Below are positions 44,969 to 56,100 of a stretch of 64,000 nt of DNA, one piece after another. Each line of letters opens with the position of its first letter. Positions within the stretch are counted from its first letter, which is position 1. The position numbers and the translations under genes were made by a program. Below the pieces are notes generated by a model that saw nothing but the letters and a program-made list of their open reading frames with translations, made no database searches and was not told the DNA's origin. The DNA is taken from contig JAYESD010000001.1 of NCBI GenBank assembly GCA_036927565.1, positions 14,322,001 through 14,386,000 on the forward strand. The letters run 5' to 3'. The DNA comes from Tuctoria greenei (Eukaryota > Streptophyta > Magnoliopsida > Poales > Poaceae).

Positions 44969-45849
44969 TGTCGGTATCCTGCGTACCGGATACCCCTTGG
45001 GATTGCAAAGATCACAAGGAAACTCCATCTACCAGATTTGAAGACCTCCGAAGGCCCCACATGTCAGGCGTAACCGGACCTGCTTCCTCGACATGGTTAG
45101 TCCCAGGGCCGCTATGTGTATCATAAGACCGGAGATATCACCCACACATGGGAAAGCTCCGGACGGAATACCAGTATGGCACCCCTGGACCTAACCCCAG
45201 ACAGAGGGAAGCTACGGTACTGACATATGTCCAACAGCACCGGACCTACCCGTCCACGACGGTAAGCTCCAGAGCTACCATGTGGCGATCGCCGGACCTT
45301 CAACTTCAACAATCAGGCTGGTGGACCCCCAACGGCTTCGGACCTTCAAGGAGCAATCAAAGACTTCAAGACCCGATTAAGTGTCATTAATGCCATATTA
45401 ATGACACACAATCGGATGGCCCTTAATACCGGTAACGACACTGTTAAGGCCTGTTACCGGGCTATTAAGGGTAATTAACCTCATTAATTGTGTATCAAGC
45501 ATGTGTAACCGCTGGGGCCACATGTCGGGCCAGGCTAACGGTGTAACGACCAGTCCCTGTACTATAAAAGGACTGGTCGACAATACACAAAGGACGGCTT
45601 CAGACCTCGACTGAACTCCCTGAGCTAGACGAGCTTCTTCTTCTGGAGCTTCTTCTAGACTCATACGCTTAATACATCACCAACACACCCCGTGGAGTAG
45701 GGTATTACGCTCAGGCGGCCCGAACCACGTAAATCTCTGAGTCCACTTGTATTTCACCTTCTTGAATCTCTGTGCGCCCATTACCGGACTACAACTCCTC
45801 GATCTACCAATGGTAGTGTCGGGAGATCTGCCGAATCCAAGCACCGACA
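44969..45849 (+). mobile_element. Tat-type 5' LTR (881 bp)
   Basis: TGTCGGTATCCTGCG...CACCGACA. It holds a TATA box enclosed by a perfect inverted repeat (45547-45579) and many CTCCGGA and AGCTCC words. It matches 57221-58101 with scattered substitutions. Confidence 0.92.
45547..45579. promoter_or_regulatory. TATA box inside a perfect 10-bp inverted repeat (5' LTR)
   Basis: CGACCAGTCC (45547-45556) and GGACTGGTCG (45570-45579) are exact reverse complements, separated by 13 bases that contain the TATA box (TATAAAAG, 45563-45570). The arrangement is fully conserved in the 3' LTR at 57799-57831. Confidence 0.8.
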
Positions 45850-45850
45850 G

Positions 45851-45873
45851 TTGGCGCCCCAGGAAGGGGCGCC
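45851..45873 (+). other. Primer-binding site of the Tat-type element, within a perfect hairpin
   Basis: TTGGCGCCCCAGGAAGGGG starts two bases after the LTR end. GGCGCCCC (45853-45860) and GGGGCGCC (45866-45873) are perfect complements with a 5-base loop, so the primer site can fold on itself. Confidence 0.7.
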
Positions 45874-45886
45874 CGAGATTTCAAGG

Positions 45887-47641
45887 ATGGTGAACTCAGT
45901 TGTTGGATCATCCAACGGCAACCCTGCTGTTCAACCCGCTGGGGGCAATCCCTCCAACATGCAGCAACCAGCAGGTGCCATGGCTCCAGCAGGAGTCATG
46001 CCTCCACCACCACCGCCTGCACCAGCACGCCAAGCTGAGCAGCGTGATGGTGCATCGGCGTCGGTCACCGCATCGGCGAATTACAACAACCCTGAACACG
46101 CGCTCCATGCAGCGCGTCCTCTCCTTCAACGTCCACCACCTCCAGGTGCATCCCAGGGTGCAATGGAGCAGTGGAGGGCTGACGTGGAACATCTGGTTGT
46201 AGCAGCAGCCGACCGCATCAGCAACCAAGGTCCTCCCCCTTTGGGGCAGGCCCCATTGCAGCGCCGGACTGTGTCTGGCAGACTTGGTCCGCACACTTCC
46301 CAAAATAGGAGGCGTGCTGCATCACAGCAAGTAACGTCGCTACCTTCCGGGGCGCGATGCACTCATACGGTAACCAGGCTTTGAACTCATGACCTTCGGA
46401 CAAAGCTTGATCGCTGTTACCGTCAACATGACGGTTGTGTCCATATCGAGCGTGCTCACGAAAGGCGAGAGGCTCGAGACAGTCCTGCTCTCGGGGGAGT
46501 AGGAGGAGGCTGTTCTGCCCTGGCCATGCACCTACGCATGGTCAGATGGCCACAAAAGTTCCGGCCTCACCTGCCGGAGAAATTTGACGGGACTGTTAAT
46601 CCTGCTGACTTTCTCCAAATTTACACCACTGCAATCCTTGCGGCCGGAGGTAACGAGGCTGTAATGGCCAACTACTTCCCAGTAGCCTTGACTGGGACCG
46701 CCAGGTCCTGGTTCATGAGCCTTCCTCACAACTCCATCAATAGTTGGGAGGAATTGTGCCAACAGTTCACCGCCAATTTCGGGAGTTCATACACCCGACC
46801 AGGCATCGAGCTGGACCTTTTTGCAGTCGTGCAGAAGGGGTTGAATCCCTACGCTAATTCATCCAGAGGTTCTCCCAGGTACAAAACACCATTCCTTCTA
46901 TCTCTAGCACCTCTGTTATCATGGCATTTAGACAGGGCGTACGAGATAAGAAGATGCTGGAGAAGCTAGCGATCAAGGAGATCACTAGCGTCACGGAGCT
47001 CTTCAGCTTGGCAGACAAGTGTGCCAAAGCTGCGGAGGGCCATGAAATGCACTCCAAACCACCTCCGGAGGATGGTAAAAAATCCTCCAAAGGTGAAGCC
47101 ACTACCTCCGAGTGGCAAAAAGAAGAAAAAGTCAAACGACAAGAAGAAGCCGTCGGCCGGCACATCTACTGCTGCAGCTGCTGCAGCTCCGGGTGGCCAG
47201 AGGCCACGCCCCGAGAAACGACCTCGGTCGTCCTCTGAAGACAGTGGCAACTCCAAAGTGTGGTGTCCTATCCACAAGTCAAACAGCCACAACTTGGAGG
47301 ACTGCCGGGAGGTCAAAAATCTTGTCGAGCGCTACAACAAGCATCGAGAAGAAGTTCCTTTCCGTCAGAGGGAACGAAAACAGAAGGTCGATGAAGCTCC
47401 GACTGAAGAGGAGTTAGGCTTCCAAGACCCTAAAAAGGTCCTGAAGGCTGTTTACACCTCCGTCGATGACGACTCCAACGTCTTCGACAATGAATATCGG
47501 AAGACCATGAACACCATCTTTGGTGGTTCGTGGGACATCACCTCCCGTCGTGTCCTCAAGACCATGCAGCAGGACATGGCCTCATCCTACAGCCAGGGCG
47601 GAGCCCCATCGAAAGAGGATGGACACTACCATCACTTTTGA
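45887..47641 (+). pseudogene. gag of the Tat-type element (frameshifted)
   Basis: ATG 45887 (MVNSVVGSSNGN) opens a Pro/Ala/Gln-rich N-terminus ending at 46384. The gag core resumes near 46526: KFDGTVNPADFLQIYTTAI, GGNEAVMANYFPVALTGTARSWF, SWEELCQQF and YTRPGIELDL. A frame change near 46870-46920 leads to AFRQGVRDKKMLEKLAIKE and LADKCAKAAEG. A third frame carries the Lys-rich tail and the Tat-type knuckle WCPIHKSNSHNLEDC near 47260. Two or more frameshifts separate the pieces. These blocks are the standard order of RIRE2/Tat gag. Confidence 0.82.
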
Positions 47642-48296
47642 TGCTTTGGACTGCCCGCGGAACATGATCGGAGCTGGTCAACTACCTTTGATGGTATCTC
47701 CGACCATCAATAACATTCAACTCCACCATGTAATGGTGGACGGAGATTCGGGGCTGAACCTCATAAGCTTCGAAGCTTTCGTCAAGCTTCAGCTCCGACC
47801 TTCGGACCTTCGCCCCTCCCGACCTTTCTCCGAAATAGATCCGGGGGCCATAACCCCACTCGGTGCCATTACTCTCCCCGTGACCTTCGAGACTCGGGAG
47901 AATTATCGCACTAAGAATTTGATCTTTGACGTTGCTCAGATCAACTTACCTTTCAACGCCATTCTGGGCAGGCCCGCCTTGTACAAGTTCATGGCTGCTA
48001 CTCATTATGACTACCTAGTGTTGAAGATGCCAACACCAGCTGGTGTACTCTGGATCTGCGAAGACCGCACTGCCGGAGTGACTGCTCTGGAAGAACTTCA
48101 TGTGCTTGCTACAGCGCAGGAGGAAGAATCTAGGCAGGAACAAGCTCCGAAACCGCCGAGCATTCATCAACGAGGCTCAACCTCCGCACCTCATGTGCAA
48201 CTGAGCGGCGACACCGACATCCCCGTCAAAGTCGTCCAAATCGGTTCCGATGCCACTCAGACCACCCGTATATCGGGAGGACTGAATGACAGATAG
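47618..48296 (+). pseudogene. Protease region of the Tat-type element
   Basis: MDTTITFDALDC at about 47618 starts the conserved stretch. The catalytic loop reads VMVDGDSGLNLIS, where Tat elements usually have DGGSGLN, so the residue after Asp-Gly is changed. PFNAILGRPALYKFMAATHYDYLVLKMPTP follows. The C-terminal part (EELHVLATAQEEE) is an acidic linker to RT. The TAG at 48294 stands where Gln is expected (DR-stop-ELALITFLQ). Confidence 0.78.
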
Positions 48297-50280
48297 GAAC
48301 TCGCGCTCATCACTTTCCTCCAGGCTAATGTCGACGTGTTTGCCTGGCAACCGTCACAAATGCCTGGGATCCTCATAATATGAAGATCTATCCTGATGCT
48401 CGTCCTGTACACTAGAAGCCTCGGAAGCAATCAGTAGAGTGACAGAACTTCATACGACAAGAAGTGAAGAAGTTGCTCGAAGATGGATTCATCCGAGAAG
48501 TCTTCCATCCAAAATGGTTGGCAAACCCAGTCGTTGTACCCAAGGCCGGCGGGAAGCTTCAGTTGTGTATTGACTACACAACACTGAATAAGGCATGCCC
48601 AAAAGATCCATTCCCACTACCTAGAATAGATCAGATAGTGGACTCCACCTCCGGGTGTGAATTACTGTGTTTCCTGGACGCATATTCTGGGTACCATCAA
48701 ATCAGAATGTCTAGGGAATATGATGAACATACTTCTTTTATCATAGTAGATGGATTGTACTGCTATACTGACATGCCATTTGGTCTCAAGAATGCAGCTT
48801 CAACATTTGTACGAGCTATGTACAAAACCTTGGGAGAGCTCATTAGAGACGTAGTGGAAGTGTATGTTGATGACATCGTCGTCAAGATCAAAGACAAGGA
48901 GTCACTCCTTGATAGTTTGCAAGCTGTCTTCGACAAGTTGCGAGTCACTCGCACGAAGGTAACCCAGACAAGTGCGTCTTCGGGGTTAGCTCCGGAAAGC
49001 TTCTTGGTTTCCTAGTAAACCACCGGGGCATAGAGGCAAATTCGGCGAAGATTAAAGCCATTGAGGATATGCGGCCACTAGCCCGCATCAAGGACGTCCA
49101 GAAGCTGACTGGATGTCTAGCCGCCCTCAGTCTATTCATCTCAAGACTGGCGGAATGGGCGCTACCCTTCTTCAAGATATTGAGGAAGTCTGGACCATTC
49201 CAATGGTCTGAAGAAGCAGAAAAGGTGTTCCAGGAGCTAAAGCAGCTCCTCACCACTCTACCAACCTTGGTAGCTCCGAACTCTGGTGAGCCCTTACTGC
49301 TTTACATTTCAGCAATCGACGAGGTTGTCAGCATGGTCTTGGTTGCGGAGAGACCAGAACCATCCCAAGCTCAGGAATCCAGACCCCTCCGGGAGGGCCC
49401 GGAGGTTCCTAAAGGTGAGTCTGGGGCCCAGCCCCCAGACTTAGATCTACAAGGAGTTATTCCAGAAGATCTGGACCCCTCCAGGAGGGTCCGGGTCGCT
49501 CCAGTAAAAGCTCTGGGTTCCTCTAGCAAGGACCCGGAGGTCCCTGAAGCAGATCTGGACCCCTCCGGGAGGGTCCGGGTCGATGTGGAGGAAGCTCCGG
49601 GCCCCTCCGGGAGGGTTTGGAGAGTCCAGCGTCCAGTGTACTTCATCAGCGAAGTACTACATGATGTCAAGACTCAATACCTAGAGGTGCACAAGCTGCT
49701 CTATGCAGTTCTTATTGCCTCCTGGAAGCTTCGTCATTACTTCCAAGCTCATAAGATCTCAGTGGTGAATTCTTATCCACTGCGTGCGATCTTGCATAAT
49801 CCAACCTCTACTGGGAACATTGCAAAGTGGGCAGCAGAATTGGCCGAATTCGATCTTGAATTCGTCCCAAGACAAGCGATCAAGAGTCAAGCATTGGCGA
49901 ACTTCATGGCGGAATGGACCCCCTCTCCATCAAACCCTAGGGGCCCTAGTGAGCAGAAGCCAAAACTCAAGGCTCCGGTCTTCACCGAGCCTCACTGGAC
50001 CCTCTACTTTGACGGCTCCATGCAAAAGCAGGGGGCCGGAGCTGGAGTCCTTCTCCTCGCTCCAACCGGGGAGAAGGTAAAATACATGGTCCACCTTGAC
50101 TTCAAGGCGACCAACAACATGGCGGAGTATGAAGCACTCATTTACGAACTAAAGGTGGCACTATCATATGGTGTCAAGGACCTGTTGGTCAAGGGAGATT
50201 CGCAGCTCATCATAAAACAGATGAAGGGTGAATGCTCCTGTAACAATCCTCAACTATCTGCTTATCTCCTTGAAGTCTAG
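48297..50280 (+). pseudogene. RT and RNase H regions of the Tat-type element (frameshift; in-frame repeat insertion)
   Basis: The RT (about 48464-48960) has DGFIREVFHPKWLANPVVV, FLDAYSGYHQI and YVDDIVVK. One base appears missing near 48960, after which the other frame carries KCVFGVSSGKLLGFLVNHRGIEANSAKI. The gypsy-type RNase H region (about 49250-49900) has lost its catalytic pattern and contains a repeat insertion at 49351-49620. A second, archaeal-type RNase H follows (about 49990-50240) with YFDGSMQKQGAGAGV, NNMAEYEALIYEL and VKGDSQLIIKQMKGE, so its acidic residues are present. The TAG at 50278 interrupts the tether before integrase. Confidence 0.85.
49382..49620. repeat. GC-rich palindromic repeats inserted in frame in the RNase H region
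   Basis: CCCCTCCGGGAGGG-type hairpins lie near 49384, 49474, 49557 and 49601, with a degenerate unit near 49515; the last four are spaced about 42 bases apart. They encode DLDPSRRVRV, DLDPSGRVRV and PGPSGRVWRV. The block sits between the expected neighbours LVAERPE and RVQRPVYFISEVL, and it keeps the frame open. Confidence 0.8.
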
Positions 50281-50610
50281 AGGCTTCAGAAGGACTTCGA
50301 AGTCCTGGATCTCCACCATGTCCAGCGTGTCCATAACGCTGAAGCTGACGAACTCTCGATGAAAGCGTAAACCGGAGCTCTGGCTCCTGACGGAACCTTT
50401 GTATGGAGGTTTTCAAAACCCACAGCTCAGCCTGCCAAACTGAGCGAAGGGGGTGAGACCAGTATCCCGAAGCTGGCGGTCCCGATGGCCCTGTTACCAT
50501 GGCAGCCATCAAGGGTCGTAGGTGCTACCGGAAGCTCCGAGCAACCCAGCACGCAAGACTCAAATGCTCAAGCTAGCTCCGATGCATGGATCTAAAAGAT
50601 CTGGAGCTAC

Positions 50611-51822
50611 TTGAAAGACAATATCCTTCCTAACGATGATGTATCCGCTGACTGGATAGTCAGATTGGCTAAAAGATACACGCTGGTAGAAGGGGATCTC
50701 TACCGGCGTGGTGCCAACGGCGTCCTAATGCGGTGCATCACAAGGGAAGAAGGTTGCGAACTCCTCGCAGAAATCCATGGAGGCGAGTGTGGGAACCACG
50801 CGTCTTCCCGCACGCTGGTTAGTAAAGCCTTTCGGCATGGCTTCTACTGGCCTACAACGCTCCAGGATGCAATTGAGCTGGTGAAGAGATGTGACGCATG
50901 CCAGTTTCATGCAAAGCAAATTCACACACCGGCTCAGCCTCTACAAATGATACCTCCTACATGGCCTTTCGCTGTGTGGGGGATGGACATCTTGGTACCT
51001 TTCCCAAGAGCCGTCGGAGGTTACATGTTCCTGTATGTTGCCATTGACAAGTTCACCAAATGGCCGGGAGCAACTCCAGTTGTGACAATAAACAAGCTAT
51101 CAGCTATCAACTTCTTGCAGTCCATCGTATGCAGATTTGGAGTCCCGAACAAAATCATAACGGATAATGGGACCCAATTCACAAGCTCTGCTTTCCAAGG
51201 ATACTGCGAATACCTTGGCATCCAAGTCAGCTACGCCTCCGTAGCTCACACAGCAAGCAACGGCCAAGCCGAGAGAGCAAATGCAGAAATCCTAAAAGGA
51301 CTCAAGACGTGCACCTATGAGCGCCTGAAAAAACATAGAGCCAACTGGATCGAAGAGCTTCCGCCCACTCTATGGGCCAACAGGACAACTCCAAACCGGT
51401 CAACTGGAGAGACACCCTTCTTCCTGGTGTACGGAGCTGAAGCAGTCCTTCCTCTGGAAATCACCTTGGGGTCGCTCCGGGTCTGGACCTCTGACGAAGC
51501 CACGCAGGACCAGCTCCGACGTGAAGACCTTGACCTCCTTGAAGTTGGAAGGTGCCGAGCAGCTGTTCGGAATGCCCGATATCGCCAAGCTCTTCGGCGC
51601 TATCACCAACGGCATGTTCACAGCCGATAGCTCGAGGAAGGCAATCTGGGGCTACAGAGAATACAATCCAGAGAAGGGTTAAACAAACTCTCCCCCAGTT
51701 GGGAGGGACCCTTCCGAGTGATCTAAGTATCCCGTCCCGGATGCGTTCACTTGGCAGTCGAGGATGAGACACCTCTCCCAAATCCTTGGAACATTGAGCA
51801 CCTCTGTAAGTTCTACGCTTAA
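50611..51822 (+). pseudogene. Integrase of the Tat-type element (core frame intact, C-terminus stop-interrupted)
   Basis: An open frame of 339 codons from 50611 to 51630. The zinc-binding region has HGGECGNHASS and CDACQFH. The catalytic core has WGMDILVPFP, ITDNGTQFTS and, in the third block, NGQAERANAEIL, so Asp, Asp and Glu are all present. TLWANRTTPNRSTGETPFFLVYGAEAVLP follows. The stop at 51628 precedes the remaining C-terminal segment (LGPSWEGPFRVI, WNIEHLCKFYA), which ends at TAA 51820-51822 with a further internal stop. Confidence 0.88.
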
Positions 51823-53133
51823 AATCACGAAGGTGAGTCTGTAATTATGTGTGATGTATGTTATAGAGTCATTGTACAGAGTCGGGTAGCTCCTCCGGGA
51901 GTGCAGCCAGACATACCTTGTTAGGTCCGCAACGTCCATGCAACACTTGTCACAGTCTCAGAACTAAAAGTGTAGCTAGTTGCCTTGGGTCAAACGAGAA
52001 ACGAAACACACTTAGCCTGGTTCCGTACCCTAAGAGTGTACTTGTTCCCCTGTACCCTGGACCTATAATGAAAGACATCATTATGTGAAAACAGACTCCA
52101 CATGCATTTACTTTGTATAGGCTCAATATTTTTTATTTTTCTCTTTCTTGTCTATAACAAAGTTGCGCAGTTCTTAAGAAACTTTAGCTCGACCAGTTCA
52201 TGTATAATTCGAGTTGCATTGTCTATCCTTTCGGGTTCAAACATTGTTGATGGTCTACTCATCTGAATGCCGCCAAGCCAATCTAGGGCTGGAGTGCCTA
52301 TCGACTTAGCCTGGTCATGCACCCTAATTACGCCACCCTACCTACACCCCGGCAGGCCAAAGTAAGGCGAGTCCAGAAATGATCGGACCTGAAGGAAACA
52401 AGAAGGCGCTCTTGATTGTATTTAGAATTGTGTTCGACCTAAAACTTTCTCGGGAATAGTAAGCTGCAATGAAGATATGGATAGGAAATGGATTTTACTA
52501 TTTTTCTTGACTTCAGTGTGCTGGAAAAATAAATATTTCATGATGATGGTGAATGAAGCCGGAGATGCCAAAGCTCCGACATACTCTAGGCGGCTTGTGG
52601 TCGATGTTCAAACATTGACATCGAGCATCGCTGGAGCTACTCAGCTCCGGTAAAGCTAGGGGGCATGCCGTCAACGTGAAGATGGTGGAAAGACACTAAA
52701 GGGGAGTCTGCCATTGACACACCATGTGTTGACAGAGGTCACTGCTGGAGCTACCAAGCTCCGACACCCCAGAGGGCTAACCGTCGATGCTTTACACGTT
52801 GATGGAGACTACTACCGGAGCTAATAAGCTCTGACGATGGTCAATGCTGGAGCCACTAAGCTCCAACAACCTCAGGGGGCCTACACTATCGAAGACTTCG
52901 GACCTACATCCTACAAGTTCGAAGCACGCAAGTCTTCAACAACTGTTACATCCTCTTGGTACATGTTCACAATCAAATTGTGTACATCTACCAGGGGGAC
53001 AAGTGAGACAAAGGTGTTGAAGACAAAAAATTAAATTCATAAAAAATTTTGGATTTCATTCATCTGGAGACAAGAGATTACAAAATTGGAGAAGAAGAAG
53101 AGAGAATACAAGAGGAGCTACAGAGAGGTGGTC
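51823..53133. other. Non-coding interval between pol and the antisense gene
   Basis: No convincing frame on either strand. It includes an imperfect hairpin repeat at 52556-52880 and AT-rich sequence near 52120-52200 and 52980-53050, the latter immediately past the end of the antisense gene, where its 3' untranslated region would lie. Confidence 0.55.
52556..52880. repeat. Degenerate repeats carrying GGAGCT-N4-AGCTCC hairpins
   Basis: Small inverted repeats of the form GGAGCTACCAAGCTCC lie near 52560, 52631, 52748, 52817 and 52849. Most are followed by a G-run (CAGGGGGC-like) and a GTCGATG or GTTGATG word. Spacing is irregular (about 30-115 bases). Confidence 0.6.
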
Positions 53134-56100
53134 CTAGATCCTATGGAAGAACTGGGCGACCTTCTGGGCCACCTCTGACACGCTGGCTCGGGCGGCTTCA
53201 CCCTCTCCTTCGATGGGGCCTTCAAGCACCGGGTCCAAAGGGAATCGAGGGTCCCGGCTGGTGTAGCACGTCAGCATGAGCTCTGCGATGTTCTTCGCCA
53301 TGGACTGTCCCTCAATTTCCAGCTGGTCCGCGATGACATCACCCATCTTGGTGAGCTTGTTGCCTGCTGAACTCAACGCCTCCAACGCCTGGCCCAGCTC
53401 TAGTTTCGGATCATCCGGACGCACGGGACTGAAGCCCATTGGCGTCAGCGCATCGTTGGCCCTGCCCAGGAAGTCCCAAACTTGTTGGGACTCCGCAACC
53501 CTTGCGCTACACATCTCCTCCAAGAATCTTTGAGCCGCCGCAAGCTCTGAGCTCTCCCGAGCAAGACACTCCACCTCTGTGGCATTCTGTTGAATCCTTT
53601 CAGCAACCTGCCTTTCGAGTTTACTGAGCTCTTCCTCCCGGAGGTGGATATCATTCCGGCGGTTGACCAGATCCTTCTATCGGCCCCGCACTTTCTTCTC
53701 CTTGGCGGCGATGGCATTCTCCTGCTTGTAGAGATCTTGCCCTTGCTCCCAGGCCTTCTTCTCCTCCTCCTCGCAATGCTCCTCCAATTTCTTGGTGCGT
53801 TCTTCGAGGCTCTTGTCGGCCGGAGCTGTCTTTTGGACAAGCTCTTCCTCCCTCTTCACGAGGTCGTCCCGCAGCTCTAGTAATTTTTGCTCTTCATCTT
53901 CGAGCCTTCTCTCCCGCGCTTAAAGAGCCTCCCGGCGCTTGACGAGACTATCATGGATGGCGGCGAGCCTTTCCTGGCGATCATCCGCTGCGCTATTTGC
54001 AGCCTTGGCCTGCTCATAGATGGCCCGGGATTGGTTGTCGAGGGATCACATCATGCTTTCCCTCTCATCCAACAGCTTACCCCAGTACTCCAGGCGGACC
54101 TTCTCCCTCTGCACCCACTCCTTGTCGTCAGCCAGCCTCGACTGCGCCAGCTTGGTCTCGAAATGGAGTCAGTTGCGCCACCTCCTAAGGGTCTGGCGCT
54201 CCTCCTCGAGGGCCTTGCTATCGTGGTAGAAAGCCAGCTGGACCTGGCGAAGACTGGAGCAGGCGTTGTCAATAACAACGATAGGGGGATCGGGTCCGGA
54301 CCTGCCGGGGTCCTCTCCGCTGGCCCCATCGGATCTTCAATGACAAAAATTGGGTCCCACTCTACAAGAGCGGTCCCCTGAGCATCCACGGCACTAGGGT
54401 CGTCCTCTGGGATAGCCTCGGTCGCCATCGAGGAAGATCCTGCAACAGAAGTTTCGACCTCCAGAATTGACTCCGAAGGTCCCGCCGCGAGGTCATCAAC
54501 AACTGGCCCCTCAGGTGGGGGGCCAGCAGCTTCATCTTGGCATCCTGGCTCAGCAGCGGGCACCTTCGAGATCACCACTTCCGGAGCAGGTGTTGAAGGT
54601 TCGGTCGGAGCAGAAGCTACTTCTGGCTCCGGCGCAGGCGCCTCCTCCGCCGCTGGCTCAGGTGCTGGTGCTTCGACCATCATGGGCTCAGGCGATAGCG
54701 CTTCGACCACCATAGGCTCAGGCGCCGATACCTCCGCAGCAACTGGCTCGGACGCCAGAACCTCTTCAACGATCGGCTCCACAGCCGGAACTTTTGCAGC
54801 AATCGGCTCTACCGCTAGAGCTTCCTCGACAACCGGCTCAAGTGTCGGAGCTTCATCAACACCTGACTCCACCGCCGGGACCTCATCAACCACCGGCTCA
54901 ACTGCCGGGGCTTCAACAACATCCGGCTCTAGGGCCGGAATCGCAGCTACCTCCGGCTCTACGGCCGGAGCGTCCAACATTTTAGCATCCAAGCCCGGAG
55001 CTTCAACCTCAGGGGCTGGTGCCGCTGGTACATCTTCATTCCCGTGGTCCGGCGCTACCACAGGATCTTCTGGGGATGAGTCGAGGTCCAAGACCACGAC
55101 AGCCAGCGTTGAAGCTGCCGGAGCCTCAGCCACCTCTTGGGGCGGCGCTGGAATCGAAGCCGGAGCTTCAGCCTGCATAGCCTCAACTTCTGCTGCAGGG
55201 GCCGGTGCTTCAGCCCTTTTCATAGGCACGTTGTGGATGAAGGACGAAGAAACTAAAAATACAGTTAACAATAAAACAACTGGCTGAGGTAAAAAAATCA
55301 AAAATTACCTCGGAAGGCTTCCGCACTAGTTAGCACAGAACCTCTTCTCCGGACGCTCCGGACTGGCCCCAGCCGCCACTGGCGTGGTAGTCCCGGAGGG
55401 TCCCCCGGAGCTTGCTGCTGCTATCGGCGTTGCCCTAGTCGAGGCCCCCCTCGACTGGGAAGGACCTCCGGACCTAGAGCCCTCAACTGGCCTTGGTACT
55501 GGAGTCACATGGCCGGAGCTAGCACCCTGGGAAGATGCCGCTGCTGGAGTAGATGCCGCCGTTGTAGTCCTCCCCCTCCGGGGAGAAGGAGCCGTCGCGG
55601 AAGAAGTATGCCTGACGGACCTTTTGTCGGCATGCTTCCTCTTACGGCTTGAGGGCTCGGACAACTCCTTGCCCTTGCCTACGACTTCAGTTTTTGGCTT
55701 TGGGGCGGGAACGGAGCCGCCTTCAGGAGCTTCGGAGATCGCCAACCCGGTGGTCGAATGCCTCTCAATGACACCAAGGTCGTCAAGCACCGGCATCGTC
55801 CGCCGGAGCTCCCTGCTGAACTCTGCCTCCATGTTTAGAGGGAGGAAAGCTGCCAGCGGAGCCAAGTCATCACCCTCGACGTCGATGCCGTGCTGGAACT
55901 TCTTGAGGTGGAACTCCAAAGTTGCACCCTCCATGTTGTACTTCAAACCAGTCTCGATTCGGTCATCGTCCAGCATACTGTTGAGGGCCCAAGCAAGCTT
56001 CTCCCTCTTCTTCAGCGGAGCCCACCTATTGGTCAGGAAGTTGCAAAACACCGCCTGAGGAGTCACCCCTCCTTCCACGCACAGGAGGATCCTGGTCAGA

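Noticed and set aside
45908..46303. Minus-strand frame opposite the Tat gag N-terminus
   Set aside because: Composition artefact of a Pro/Ala-rich coding segment; no motif, and the antisense gene of this element lies elsewhere.
54467..55287. Plus-strand Thr/Ser/Gly-rich frames of up to 201 codons
   Set aside because: They are shadows of the Pro-Glu decapeptide repeats in the minus-strand gene; period and boundaries are the same.
55245..55310. Possible short intron in the antisense gene (GTAATTTTTG...TTTTTAG, about 56 bases)
   Set aside because: The AT-rich stretch looks intron-like, but removing it shifts the frame and meets a stop within 15 codons, and 56 bases is short for a plant intron.
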